From: UA16 sp905478895
GTDB lineage: Bacteria > Bacteroidota > Bacteroidia > Flavobacteriales_D > Sanyastnellaceae
Reading direction: 5' to 3'
Assembly: GCA_943788495.1 (NCBI GenBank)
Contig: CALSQO010000002.1
Span: forward strand, 620,001-684,000
DNA length: 64,000 nucleotides
Every line of letters starts with the position of its first letter. Positions within the stretch are counted from its first letter, which is position 1. The notes under the pieces are model-generated. The model saw only the letters and a program-made list of their open reading frames with translations. It made no database searches and had not been told where the DNA came from. This document shows positions 34,196 to 44,900 of the stretch, one piece after another. A program made the translations under genes and the position numbers.

Positions 34196-35197
34196 ATGTC
34201 AGGTGAAAATTTTGTCGATTACGTAAAGATTTGCTGCCGTTCCGGCCGAGGAGGCCCCGGCTCCTCCCATTTCATGCGCAACCGAATGACGGCCAAAGGC
34301 GGACCAGATGGTGGCGATGGCGGTCGCGGAGGGCACGTTATTATTCGAGGCAATACCCAGCATTGGACATTGTTGCACTTGAAATACGCGCGGCACGTGA
34401 TTGCAGGTCACGGAGATACGGGGCGCGGTCAGCACAAACACGGAGCCGATGGCGACGATGTTTATGTTGATGTTCCATTAGGGACAGTGGTGAGGGATGG
34501 GGAGACAGAAGAGGTTTTAATGGAGATTCTCGATGAAGGGCAGGAGGTAATTCTGACGAGAGGAGGCAAAGGTGGACGGGGAAATGACCATTTCAAATCC
34601 TCTGTCCGACAATCGCCGACCTACTCACAGCCGGGCGAGCCGGGATTGGAAGAGTGGAAGATTCTCGAGCTCAAACTTCTCGCTGACGTGGGACTCGTGG
34701 GATTTCCCAATGCAGGAAAGTCGACTTTGTTGTCTGTGGTAAGTGCGGCCAAACCGGAAATAGCCAATTATCCTTTTACGACACTGAAGCCGAATTTGGG
34801 CATTGTCGCCTACCGCGATGAACGTTCATTTGTGATGGCGGACATTCCGGGAATTATTGAAGGAGCAGCAGAGGGCAAAGGCCTTGGATTGCGATTCTTG
34901 CGGCACATCGAGCGCAACCCGGTTTTGCTTTTTATTGTGCCTGCAGACAGCAATGACATTGCGGCAGAGTATCAAACCTTGCTGGGAGAATTGGAAAAGT
35001 TCAATCCCGACTTGCTCAAGAAGAATCGTTTGTTGGCCATTTCGAAAAGCGATATGTTGGATGAGGAGCTGAAACAAGCAATCCACGATGAAATCAGGGA
35101 CTTGAATCCGCTGTTTTTTTCCAGCGTCGCACAGATGGGATTGGTGGAATTGAAAGATGCGCTTTGGAAGTCCATGGACGAAGCAACCGTCTGGTAA
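34196..35197 (+). CDS. obgE: GTPase ObgE/CgtA
   Basis: 333 residues. The N-terminal glycine-rich Obg fold (GRGGPGSSHFMRN...GPDGGDGGRGGHV, about 12-160) is followed by a G domain: G1 FPNAGKST, G3 ADIPGIIEGA, G4 SKSD. Obg binds the 50S subunit and links ribosome assembly to growth state. No C-terminal OCT domain. The stop (TAA) shares one base with the ATG of psuG (TAATG), so translation is coupled. Confidence 0.96.
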   Translation: MSGENFVDYVKICCRSGRGGPGSSHFMRNRMTAKGGPDGGDGGRGGHVIIRGNTQHWTLLHLKYARHVIAGHGDTGRGQHKHGADGDDVYVDVPLGTVVRDGETEEVLMEILDEGQEVILTRGGKGGRGNDHFKSSVRQSPTYSQPGEPGLEEWKILELKLLADVGLVGFPNAGKSTLLSVVSAAKPEIANYPFTTLKPNLGIVAYRDERSFVMADIPGIIEGAAEGKGLGLRFLRHIERNPVLLFIVPADSNDIAAEYQTLLGELEKFNPDLLKKNRLLAISKSDMLDEELKQAIHDEIRDLNPLFFSSVAQMGLVELKDALWKSMDEATVW

Positions 35198-36111
35198 TGA
35201 TGAGTGATTTCCTGCACATCCTCCCGGAAGTTCAAGAAGCGTTGAAGAGTGGCCAGGCGGTCGTCGCGTTGGAATCCACCATTGTTGCCCACGGAATGCC
35301 GTATCCGCAAAACCTAGAAACGGCTCAGCGATTGGAGTCAATCGTGCGCGCGGGCGGTGCAGTTCCTGCCACAGTGGCAGTAGTCGATGGGAAACTGCAA
35401 GTGGGATGTACCATTGAAGACCTGACCGCTTTGGCGACATCGCCTGATGTACTGAAAGTGTCGCGGCGTGATTTGCCGCTGGCGTTGGCCCGCAAAAAGC
35501 TCGGTGCCACGACCGTCAGCGGCACTTTGATTGGTTGCGAGCTTGCAGGGATCCGAGTGTTTGCGACGGGAGGGATTGGAGGAGTTCATCGAGGAGTGGA
35601 GCGTACTTGGGACATCTCAGCAGACATACCCGAACTGGCAAAGTCCTCCGTGGCAGTAGTGAGCGCGGGTGCGAAATCGATTTTGGACTTGCCAAAAACG
35701 TTGGAAGCACTGGAAACGGCTGGCGTGACCGTAGTGGGTTATGCGACCGATGAGTTCCCCGCTTTTTTCACCCCGACGAGTGGGATTGTTGCTCCGCATC
35801 GAGTGGATTCCGCGCAAGAAATGGCGGCGGCGATGGACGCCAAATGGTCGTTGGGTTTGAAAGGAGGTTTCCTCATTGCCAACCCCATTCCCGTGGAATT
35901 TTCAGCAGACCCTCTGCTGGTGCAGCATGCGATTGATTTGGGGTTGAAGGAGGCGGCTTCAAAAGGGGTTACGGGCAAGGATCTGACACCATTTTTATTG
36001 CGTTACGTCAATGAAGCCACCGAGGGAAAAAGCCTCGCCGCCAACCGCGCTTTGGTCGAACACAACGTGTCTGTTGGTACCGCAGTAGCTGTGGCCTACG
36101 CGTCCAGATAA
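35197..36111 (+). CDS. psuG: Pseudouridine-5'-phosphate glycosidase
   Basis: 304 residues from ATG 35197 (ATG 35200 also possible). It splits pseudouridine 5'-phosphate to uracil and ribose 5-phosphate in pseudouridine salvage. Motifs: VALESTIVAHGMPYPQN, FATGGIGGVHRGVERTWDIS, and SAGAKSILDLPKTLE with the candidate Schiff-base Lys. No psuK kinase is adjacent. It is coupled to obgE, an arrangement that probably reflects shared expression more than pathway. Confidence 0.93.
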   Translation: MMSDFLHILPEVQEALKSGQAVVALESTIVAHGMPYPQNLETAQRLESIVRAGGAVPATVAVVDGKLQVGCTIEDLTALATSPDVLKVSRRDLPLALARKKLGATTVSGTLIGCELAGIRVFATGGIGGVHRGVERTWDISADIPELAKSSVAVVSAGAKSILDLPKTLEALETAGVTVVGYATDEFPAFFTPTSGIVAPHRVDSAQEMAAAMDAKWSLGLKGGFLIANPIPVEFSADPLLVQHAIDLGLKEAASKGVTGKDLTPFLLRYVNEATEGKSLAANRALVEHNVSVGTAVAVAYASR

Positions 36112-36180
36112 CCCAGTACGTTCGAGTGAAGTTTGCGCACGGTTGTTGACGCAAAATCCCGTTGTACGCCTCTTGAATTC

Positions 36181-36209
36181 TTTGCTTGGTCTGAGTTGCA
36201 CTATTTTCG
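36181..36209 (+). promoter_or_regulatory. Promoter of the fused E1 gene
   Basis: TTTG (36181-36184), 17 bases, TATTTTCG (36202-36209), then four bases to ATG 36214. Both boxes are close to consensus; the message would start at or beside the start codon. Confidence 0.6.
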
Positions 36210-36213
36210 CGAC

Positions 36214-38617
36214 ATGAATCCAACAGATGTCAAGAAAGATGCAGCCAACGACTCTGCTTCCGTTCAAGATTTTCGGCAAGCCTTGTTGGATGATTATCGC
36301 TTGATGTGCATGAGCCGGGAGGCTTCATTGCTGGGCAGAAAGGAGGTGCTGGGCGGAAAGGCGAAATTTGGAATTTTTGGGGATGGAAAAGAATTGGCTC
36401 AACTTGCATTGTCCAAAATCATTCGGCCAGGGGATTGGCGATCAGGTTACTATCGCGATCAGACGTTGATGATGGCCCAAGGCCTGTTAACCGTTCGTCA
36501 GTTTTTTGCGGCGCTTATATGCGGACACAGATGTTGAGCGTGAGCCAAGTTCGGCTGGAAGGCAAATGGGCGGACACTTCGCAACGCGCATTCTGGATGG
36601 TCAAGGCAATTGGCTGGACGCTACCCAAGGCTTCAATAGTTCCGCCGATATCAGTCCCACAGGCGGTCAAATGCCACGGCTTTTGGGTTTGGCTCAAGCC
36701 TCAAAATTGTATCGTGCTTTGCCCGAAGTGGCTGCGTTGAAGCCGTATTTTACGAAGGCTGGAAACGAAATTGCGATTGGTACGATTGGAGATTCGAGCA
36801 CGTCTGAAGGTCCTTTTTGGGAAACCATGAATGCGGCAGGAGTGCTTCAAGTGCCCATGCTCATGAGTGTTTGGGATGACGGGTACGGCATCAGCGTTCC
36901 CAAAAAGTATCAAACAACCAAAGCCTCTATTTCCACCGCGCTCAGCGGAATGCAAATGGAAGAGGGAACCAATGGAATTGTGATATACCGTGTCAAAGGT
37001 TGGGACTATCCGGCATTGGTAAAGACCTATGAAGAGGCGGCGAAGCGTTGCCGGGAACATCATGTTCCTGTATTGGTCCATGTTGAGGAGGTGACGCAGC
37101 CACAGGGCCATAGCACTTCGGGCTCCCACGAGCGCTACAAATCCGAGGAACGGATGGCGTGGGCCAAGGAGTATGATTGCATTGGGCAATTTGAAAAATT
37201 CTTGCTCCTAGAAGGCGCGGCCCAGCAAGAAGAATTGGATGGCATTCGCAAGGCGGTAAAAAAAGAAGTACGCCAGGAGCAAAAGGCCGCTTGGGCAGAG
37301 CTCCGCGCGTCATTTGACAAGGAGCAGCAGGAGGTCATAGCCCTCATTGCCGAGGTAAGCGGTGCAGATTCTGCCGAAATAGCATCCTTGCAAAATGGCA
37401 TTTTTCCGGGAAGGGCCGAATTTCATGCGGCCGCTCGGCGAACGATACAAGGCGCGGGTCGAAAACGAACCCCTGCCGTTGAGGCGCTGATCCGCTGGTC
37501 GGAATCGTATGGCCGTGAAAACCAAGATCGTTATGGCCGGCATTTGTACAGCGAAGATGCGGATTCGGCCTTGGATGTACCGGTTGTTCGCCCGGCATAC
37601 TCGGATAGCGGAGAGCAAGCTGATGGCCGGCAAATTTTGCAGCAGAATTTTGAAGCATTGTTTGAAAAATATCCAGAATTGGTCACGTTTGGAGAAGATA
37701 CAGGTGGGATTGGAGGTGTGAATCAGTCCATGGAGGGCATGCAGGAAAAGTTTGGTGAGGTGCGGGTAGCTGACACCGGGATTCGGGAGTGCACGATCGC
37801 TGGGCAGGGAATCGGACTCGCCCTGCGGGGATTCCGCCCCATTGCAGAGATTCAATATTTGGATTACTTGTATTATGCGCTGCAAATTCTGCGCGATGAT
37901 GCAGCGACGGTTCGCTATCGAACAGCGGGAGGCCAAAAAGCCCCGGTCATCATTCGAACAAGAGGCCATCGATTGGAAGGCATTTGGCACAGCGGTTCGC
38001 CAATGGGCGCGATCATTCATTCCCTCCGGGGCATGCATGTTTGTGTCCCACGCAATATGACTGAGGCTGCGGGCATGTACAATACGCTTTTGCAAGCTGA
38101 GGAACCCGCGCTTGTAGTGGAATGCTTGAACGGGTATCGCACAAAGGAGCAAGTTCCTACGAACATGGGGAAATTTACCGTGCCACTGGGGATTCCAGAA
38201 GTGATCAAAACGGGCCAGGACATCACGGTAGTTTCCTATGGCTCCACACTGAACATCGCCGCTGTGGCAGTGGAGCGATTGCATCAGGCTGGAATCCACG
38301 TTGAATTGATTGACGCGCGCACCTTGTTGCCATTTGACAACCAAAACGTTTGCGCCGCGTCGGTGGGCAAAACCAACCGGCTTTTGGTCGTCGATGAAGA
38401 TGTGCCTGGTGGCGCTAGTGCTTACCTCATGGAAGATATTCTGAATCGCCAAGGGGGGTGGAAGTGCCTCGACGTAGCTCCGAGAACCATTGCCGCTCAA
38501 CCTCACTTGCCTCCATACGGAACCGATGGCGATTATTACGCCAAGCCGAATGCAGAGGACATTTACGAGGCGGTCATGGGCATCATGGTCGAAGCAGAGC
38601 CGAACCGATTCCGATGA
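36214..38617 (+). CDS. Fused 2-oxo-acid dehydrogenase E1 alpha-beta, reading frame broken near codon 101
   Basis: The first frame runs from ATG 36214 to LTVRQFFAAL, then goes to ICGHRC and a stop. From 36518 the +1 frame continues YADTDVEREPSSAGRQMGGH, exactly what family members have after QFFAxL. Dropping A36517 gives an 800-residue protein. The alpha part has the thiamine diphosphate motif GDSSTSEGPFWETMNAA and the HSTSGSHERYK loop; the beta part has TFGEDTGGIGGVNQ and EIQYLDYLYYA. It decarboxylates branched-chain or similar 2-oxo acids for a complex using lpdA. A spurious inserted base is likeliest; CTT-A slippage is the alternative. Confidence 0.88.
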
Positions 38618-38838
38618 TCCAAGAACAATTCCAGCTCAAAACAGACTTCATCGACTTGCTCCAGCTGCTGAAGGCCACGGGGTACGCAGCGACTGGAGGA
38701 GAAGCCAAGATGATGGTGGCGGATGGATTGATTGCGGTCAATGGTGAGGCAGAACAGCGAAAGCGCCGAAAACTTCGGTCGGGAGATGAGGTGAATATCA
38801 ATGCAGAAGTTTCCATTTCACTCATAGCCAAGGAGTAA
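38614..38838 (+). CDS. S4-domain RNA-binding protein
   Basis: 74 residues from ATG 38614, which overlaps the E1 stop (ATGA). The S4 fold is clear: DFIDLLQLLKATGYAATGGE, then AKMMVADGLIAVNGE, RKRRKLRSGDEV. Small stand-alone S4 proteins (YbcJ/YlmH-like) bind structured RNA, often rRNA or stalled 50S complexes. Co-transcription with E1 is likely. Confidence 0.88.
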   Translation: MIQEQFQLKTDFIDLLQLLKATGYAATGGEAKMMVADGLIAVNGEAEQRKRRKLRSGDEVNINAEVSISLIAKE

Positions 38839-38850
38839 TGGCTGCGCTGG

Positions 38851-38910
38851 GTCAGAATGTTTGTAATTCTGACACGTTTCTAGGGCTCCTATCAGGAATT
38901 TTTACGTTTC
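38851..38910 (+). promoter_or_regulatory. Palindrome and candidate promoter before the TonB receptor
   Basis: GTCAGAAT (38851-38858) and ATTCTGAC (38866-38873) form a perfect 8-bp inverted repeat with a 7-base spacer. Four bases on, TTTC (38877-38880) and TACGTTTC (38903-38910) are a candidate -33/-7 pair with 22-base spacing. No T-run follows the palindrome, so an operator is preferred over a terminator for the S4 gene. Confidence 0.5.
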
Positions 38911-38937
38911 TTGGAACTTGATTCAAATTGCACGACC

Positions 38938-41778
38938 ATGATGAGATTCATTCCTTTTGTCCTTTTTGTTCTGGTTTCAAATGCTTTTTCAGCGCAAGAA
39001 ATGCTCCGAGGCCGTGTGATTGACGGAGAACTGGGTGATCCTATTTTCTCCGCCAATGTGATTGTTGAAGGAACCACGCAGGGCGTGACGACCGATTTCG
39101 ATGGGCAATTTTTATTGCCAGTGAGCCAATTCCCGGTGAATTTGCAAGTGAGTTTCATTGGGTATAGCCTGAAGAAAATCACCGTTCAAGACGCTTCAGA
39201 GCGCATAACGGTCAAATTGCTTCCCGATCAGGTTCTGATCGATGCAGCTGAAGTCGTGGGGGATCGAATCAGCCAAAAGCAAAAGCAGGCGCCACTCACC
39301 GTAGAATCCATGGATGTGATTGCCATCAAAGAGGCGCCAAGCGGTTCCTTTTACGAAGGTTTGGGCAACCTCAAAGGGGTGGATGTGACCTCGGCGAGTT
39401 TGGGTTTTAAAATCATCAATACACGCGGATTCAACTCCACATCTCCTGTTCGGTCCTTGCAGCTCATCGATGGAATCGATAATCAAAGCCCAGGGCTCAA
39501 CTTCTCGCTGGGGAACTTCCTCGGGGCATCGGAATTGGATGTGAGGAATGTGGACATTGTCGCTGGAGCGAGTTCTGCATTTTATGGTCCGGGTGCGTTC
39601 AATGGCGTTGTATCCATGGAGACGAAGTCCCCGTTTCAGTTCCCGGGAGTGACCGCTTCACTGCGCGTCGGGGAGCGAGAATTGAATGAACTGGCCTTTC
39701 GCTATGCGGATTATACAACGGATGACGAAGGGAATCCTGTTTTGGGTTTGAAGATTAATGCATACCGCATGTCGGCATACGATTGGGAGGCGAACAATTA
39801 TGATCCTGTTGACGGAGCAATTGTTGGAAGGGACAACGCGGGCCGATACGATGCCGTGAACATCTATGGCGATGAATACAAGCCGGTCTTCGATTATGCG
39901 GGAGATGGCAGCAGCAATGCCCGTGGTCTGGGAACTTTTTTCCGCACCGGATACAAAGAAATTGATCTCGTCGATTACAACACGGAGAATTTGAAATTTA
40001 GTACTGCCCTTCATTGGCGACTGCGGCCGGAAGAAACCTACGAGAGTCCGGAACTTATTTATGGATTCAATTCGGGATTTGGAACCACTGTCTACCAAGG
40101 TGATAACCGATTCAGCCTGCGTGATATCCAGTTTTACCAACACAAATTGGAGTTGCGCAAGCCTGGCAAGTGGTTCGTACGGGCGTACCGGACGAGTGAG
40201 GATGCCGGAAATTCATACGACCCATACGCGACCGCATTGAAGTTGCAGCAGGAAACCCGTGACGATTATCAGTATTCCAAGGTCTACTACCGCTATTGGG
40301 TGGATAGCATCGCGCCGGGCATTTCGGAAACGTGGCCGAGTGGGGTTTTGGAGTGGGTGGATGGCGTCCCCACCTATACCATCGACCAGGACAGCATCGA
40401 TTACTGGTACGAGGTCAATGGTCAGAACCTATTTGACTGGCATGAGCAAGTCGAGGAATGGACCAATTCGGGCTATGCCGGACTCAACGATGTTGCCCAG
40501 AACCCGAATGGATATTTGCAGCCCGGTACGCCAGAATTTGAATCGAAGTTTAATGCTTTGATCTCTGCCAAAAACAATGAAGGAGAGGGCGGGACTCGAT
40601 TCTTTGATCAGTCCAGCTTGTCCCATGTCCACGGGGAGTACATCTTCAACCCACAGGGCCTTGAAGAAATTCGAGTGGGTGGGAATTTCAGGCGCTACAC
40701 CCCATGGAGCGATGGAACCATTTTCAGTGACACCACGAGCGAGCGCATCGTAAACCAAGAGGTTGGATTTTACACAGGAATCAAGCGGCGTTTCTTGGAA
40801 GACCGCTTGATTGGAACTGCGACAATTCGTGCGGACAAAAATCAAAATTTCGATTGGGTCTATTCGCCAGCAGCCTCCTTTGTTTTTTCGCCGCGTGAGC
40901 AGGATTACCTCCGTATGAGTTTCAGTTCTGCGTTGCGCAACCCAACATTGGCTGATCAATACTTATGGTTGGATGTCGGTCCTGCAACGTTGGTTGGAAA
41001 CTTAGAAGGAGCCGACAGCTTGATCACCATTAGCAGTTTCATCGATTTCCGAAACAGTGCAAACGCCGCGGCGGGTCAATATGGCCTGAATCGAGATACC
41101 CTTGTCTATTTTGACATCGACCCCATTCGGCCTGAGCGAGTGAAGACCTTCGAGGTAGGCTATCGCACGACCTTGGGCGAAAAGGTTTATGTGGATGCAG
41201 GCTATTATTTCAGTGTTTACGAAGACTTCATCGGCTACAACATCGGGCTCGATGCCCTTTTTATCGGGAATGAACAAGCGCCCCGAGCGGTGGATGTTTA
41301 TCGCTATGCGGCCAATTCTATAAATGAGGTGCAAACCCAGGGAGCCTCGATTGGCTTGAATTATTACCTGGACAACAACTTCATGGTCGCGGGAAATTAC
41401 AGCTGGAACGAACTGGTCAAAACCGACGAGGACGATCCCATCATCCCCGCGTTCAATACACCGAAGCACAAGTACAATCTGAGCTTGACCGCGCGTGATT
41501 TGAAATTGAAAGGCAAATCAACGTGGGGCTTTGGTGTCAATTACAAATGGGTTCAGGGCTTTATTTTTGAAGGTTCTCCTCAATTCACGGGCTTTGTTCC
41601 GACATACGATTTGCTGGATGCCCAAGTCAATGCAAACTTCAAAGAGCTGAATACTACGTTGAAGCTGGGAGGCTCGAATCTGTTGCAAAACATTCATATC
41701 GAGGCCTATGGCGGGCCTTTTGTTGGGCGAATGCTCTATGCAAGCTTGCTGTATGAGTTCAATCACAAAAAGAACTGA
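38938..41778 (+). CDS. TonB-dependent receptor with carboxypeptidase-regulatory domain
   Basis: 946 residues from ATG 38938; signal peptide ends FSAQE. Residues about 20-100 form a CarboxypepD_reg-like domain (LRGRVIDGELGDPIFSANVIVEGTTQGVTT...). A TonB plug follows (NTRGFNSTSPVRSLQLIDGI, VDIVAGASSAFYGPGAFNGV), then a 22-strand-type barrel ending in LYASLLYEFNHKKN. It imports a large substrate across the outer membrane using TonB energy; no SusD partner is adjacent, so substrate is unknown. The next gene is a secreted esterase-like protein. Confidence 0.9.
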   Translation: MMRFIPFVLFVLVSNAFSAQEMLRGRVIDGELGDPIFSANVIVEGTTQGVTTDFDGQFLLPVSQFPVNLQVSFIGYSLKKITVQDASERITVKLLPDQVLIDAAEVVGDRISQKQKQAPLTVESMDVIAIKEAPSGSFYEGLGNLKGVDVTSASLGFKIINTRGFNSTSPVRSLQLIDGIDNQSPGLNFSLGNFLGASELDVRNVDIVAGASSAFYGPGAFNGVVSMETKSPFQFPGVTASLRVGERELNELAFRYADYTTDDEGNPVLGLKINAYRMSAYDWEANNYDPVDGAIVGRDNAGRYDAVNIYGDEYKPVFDYAGDGSSNARGLGTFFRTGYKEIDLVDYNTENLKFSTALHWRLRPEETYESPELIYGFNSGFGTTVYQGDNRFSLRDIQFYQHKLELRKPGKWFVRAYRTSEDAGNSYDPYATALKLQQETRDDYQYSKVYYRYWVDSIAPGISETWPSGVLEWVDGVPTYTIDQDSIDYWYEVNGQNLFDWHEQVEEWTNSGYAGLNDVAQNPNGYLQPGTPEFESKFNALISAKNNEGEGGTRFFDQSSLSHVHGEYIFNPQGLEEIRVGGNFRRYTPWSDGTIFSDTTSERIVNQEVGFYTGIKRRFLEDRLIGTATIRADKNQNFDWVYSPAASFVFSPREQDYLRMSFSSALRNPTLADQYLWLDVGPATLVGNLEGADSLITISSFIDFRNSANAAAGQYGLNRDTLVYFDIDPIRPERVKTFEVGYRTTLGEKVYVDAGYYFSVYEDFIGYNIGLDALFIGNEQAPRAVDVYRYAANSINEVQTQGASIGLNYYLDNNFMVAGNYSWNELVKTDEDDPIIPAFNTPKHKYNLSLTARDLKLKGKSTWGFGVNYKWVQGFIFEGSPQFTGFVPTYDLLDAQVNANFKELNTTLKLGGSNLLQNIHIEAYGGPFVGRMLYASLLYEFNHKKN

Positions 41779-41922
41779 TTGGACTGAGAGTCTATCGAAA
41801 TACTTATTATTGGCGTCGAAGCACTTTATTTTACGCATGAATTTCGTGTCCTGTGGACGGACTCAGTATTTTTTTACTACCTTACATCCGAAACTTAAGA
41901 CCATAACAGAGAACCAAATCTG

Positions 41923-44900
41923 ATGAAAAAATTTCTATTCAGCGCGCTTGTGGCGTGCCTAGCTGTGTTGCAAACGCAAGCACAGACCCGTTACCTCGAT
42001 GAGGTTTTTGATGACGTCACGGTTACTTCGGACGTTGTCTATGGACAAAACATTACGGTCATTACGGCCCTTCAAGGCCTCCCACCTATGATGGAGGATT
42101 TGAAACTCGACATTTACGAGCCGGCAGGCGATTCTGAAACGAATCGACCTTTGTTGCTTGCTTTCCACACGGGTAATTTCTTGCCTCCCTATGTTAATGG
42201 AGGTGCCTTGGGAACCAAAACAGACAATTACATCGTTGAGATGTGCACGCGTTATGCCAAAATGGGATATGTCGTGGCATCCGTTGATTACCGATTGGGT
42301 TGGAATCCACTTGCAGGAACGCAAGAGGAACGAACCATTCAGTTGATACAAGCGGCGTACCGTGGGGTCCAAGACAGCCGCACGGCAGTTCGCTTTTTCC
42401 GGATGACGGACGCTGAGTCGGGCAATCCATACGGCATTGATGCCGACAAGATTGGCATGATCGGCGATGGTACGGGTGGATACATCACCCTTGCTTCTTC
42501 CACCATCTCAGATTACAACGACATCATCGTGGACGATTTGGGCAATCCCATCTCGAAATTCTGGTACAACCCAGGCGATGGTTCTTACATCCCAATGGTA
42601 ATCGAAGGAATCCATGGCGATGTCAACGCAACAACTGACACATACGCTCCCGAATCTGTTGGGGGCTTCCAACTCTGCGCTGCAAACCACGTAGGATACA
42701 GCTCAGACTTCAGTTTCCAAATGAATGCAGGAGGTGCATTGGGCGATTTGAATTGGTTGGACGAAGGTGACATGCCGATGGTTAGTTTCCAATGTCCTCA
42801 CGATCCGTTTGCTCCTTACGAGACGTCAGTATTGGTCGTGCCTACGACCAACGAACCTGTCGTTGAGGTTTCTGGAGCCATGGACATTCATGAAGAGATC
42901 AATGGTTATGCGGCGAATAACAATGCAATCTTCGCCGATGCTGGATTGGATGATGCGGGTTCGCCGGCCAACTTGGGCTACGACGGATTGTTTCCTGTAT
43001 TGAATAGCTATGTCGATGGAATCCCAACGGAGCCATATGATAGCTCTCCTTGGCAGTGGTGGGATCAAGCTCCTGTAGCCGCCTACGACGAAGCCAATGG
43101 AACCAATATCCTTGCTACCCAATTGACGTTGAACCCAACAATGGGCGAAGAGGAAGCCATGGGTTGGATTGAACAGATGATTGACTACAACACGCCGCGC
43201 ATGGGCTTGGCGATGGGTGTAGTTACCGAGTCAACGATTGCAGGTGGAGTCCGATACATCGATGAGATTTTTGAGGACGTCACCGTTGAGGCTGGCGTAG
43301 TTTATGGAGAAAATATTACGGTTATTCCAGCTTTGCAGGGCATGCCGCCAATGGCTGAGAACTTGTTGATGGATGTCTACCAACCCGCAGGTGATTCGGA
43401 GACAGATCGTCCGGTGATCCTCTACTTCCACACGGGTAACTTCTTGCCACAATATGTCAATGGAAGTGCCGTTGGAACACGAACAGACAGCAGTGCGGTT
43501 GAAATCTGCAGCCGCTTTGCTCGAATGGGATATGTAGTAGCGTCGGTCGATTACCGATTGGGTTGGAATCCACTTGCTGGAACTCAAACGGAGCGTACGA
43601 CTCAGCTGATCCAAGCCGCGTACAGGGGCGTTCAAGACAGCCGCACCGCGGTTCGTTATTTCCGCAAGTCGATCGCTGAAGACGGCAATCCCTACGGAGT
43701 GAGCGGAGACAAGATTGCAATGTTTGGCGAGGGAACCGGTGGTTACATCACCCTTGCTTCATCTACGATTTCGGATTACAATGACATCATCGTGGACGAC
43801 GCAGGCAATCCGATCACCAAGTTTTGGTACGATCCAGGAGACGGATCTTATATCCCTGTTGTGATTGAAAGCATCCATGGGGATCCCAATGCAACCACGG
43901 ACACCTATGCGCCAGCATCTGCCGGTGGGTTCCAATTGTGCATGGCCAACCACGTTGGATATTCCTCAGATTTCAACTTCCAAATGAACTTGGGAGGTGC
44001 TTTAGGTGACTTGAACTGGTTGGACGAGGGCGATATGCCAATGGTGAGCTTCCACGCTCCCCACGACCAATTTGCCCCCTACACCACGGGAGTTTTGATT
44101 GTTCCTACCACCAATGAGCCGGTTGTTGAGGTTTCTGGTGCATTTGATGTGCACAGTGAAATCAACGGTTATGCTACCAATAACAATGCTTCATTTGCTG
44201 AAATCGGCTTGGTCGATCCAGCAGCAGCGCTGGGCAACAATGGTTGGGACGGTTTGTACCCCGTGATGAACAATTACGTGGACGGCATGCCATCGGAGCC
44301 TTATGATGGTTCTCCTTGGCAATGGTGGGATGTAGCAACGACCCAAATGGTGGACGAAGCCAACGGAACCAGCATCGCGGCGACACAGCTGACATTGAAC
44401 CCGACCATGGGGCCAGAAGAGGCATTGGCGTGGATCGATATCATTCAGGATTACACGGCTCCTCGCTTGGCAGTGAGCATGCAGGTGGTGGATCTTGGAC
44501 CCGGTTGCGACGATGAAGCAGCATGCAACTACAACGCACTTGCAACCACGAACGATGGCAGCTGCGTTTATGCAGAAGAAGGCTTCGATTGCGAAGGCAA
44601 TTCGTTGGTGGTCTTCGGATGTACCAGTGCGATTGCTTGTAACTACAACGGAGCGGCTACAGATGACGATGGCAGTTGTGATTTCAATGAGTCAGAGACC
44701 ATTGTCACAGGTGCGGAATCCGTTTGGTTGGTCGGAGTTACCCTCACAGGAACGGAGAACGAAGCCTTTGCTGCCGACTGTGAAGCGAGCGGAAGTGTCA
44801 ATCCGAACGTCGCATTGAACGGTGTGTTCTTGGGCGATGGAACGGATGGCCCTATGAACTTTAGCAACATCACGGATCAAACCGGCGGTTTGCTCGCAGA

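Noticed and set aside
37310..38506. 398-codon minus-strand frame
   Set aside because: Antisense shadow of the fused E1 gene, whose motifs are clear on the plus strand.
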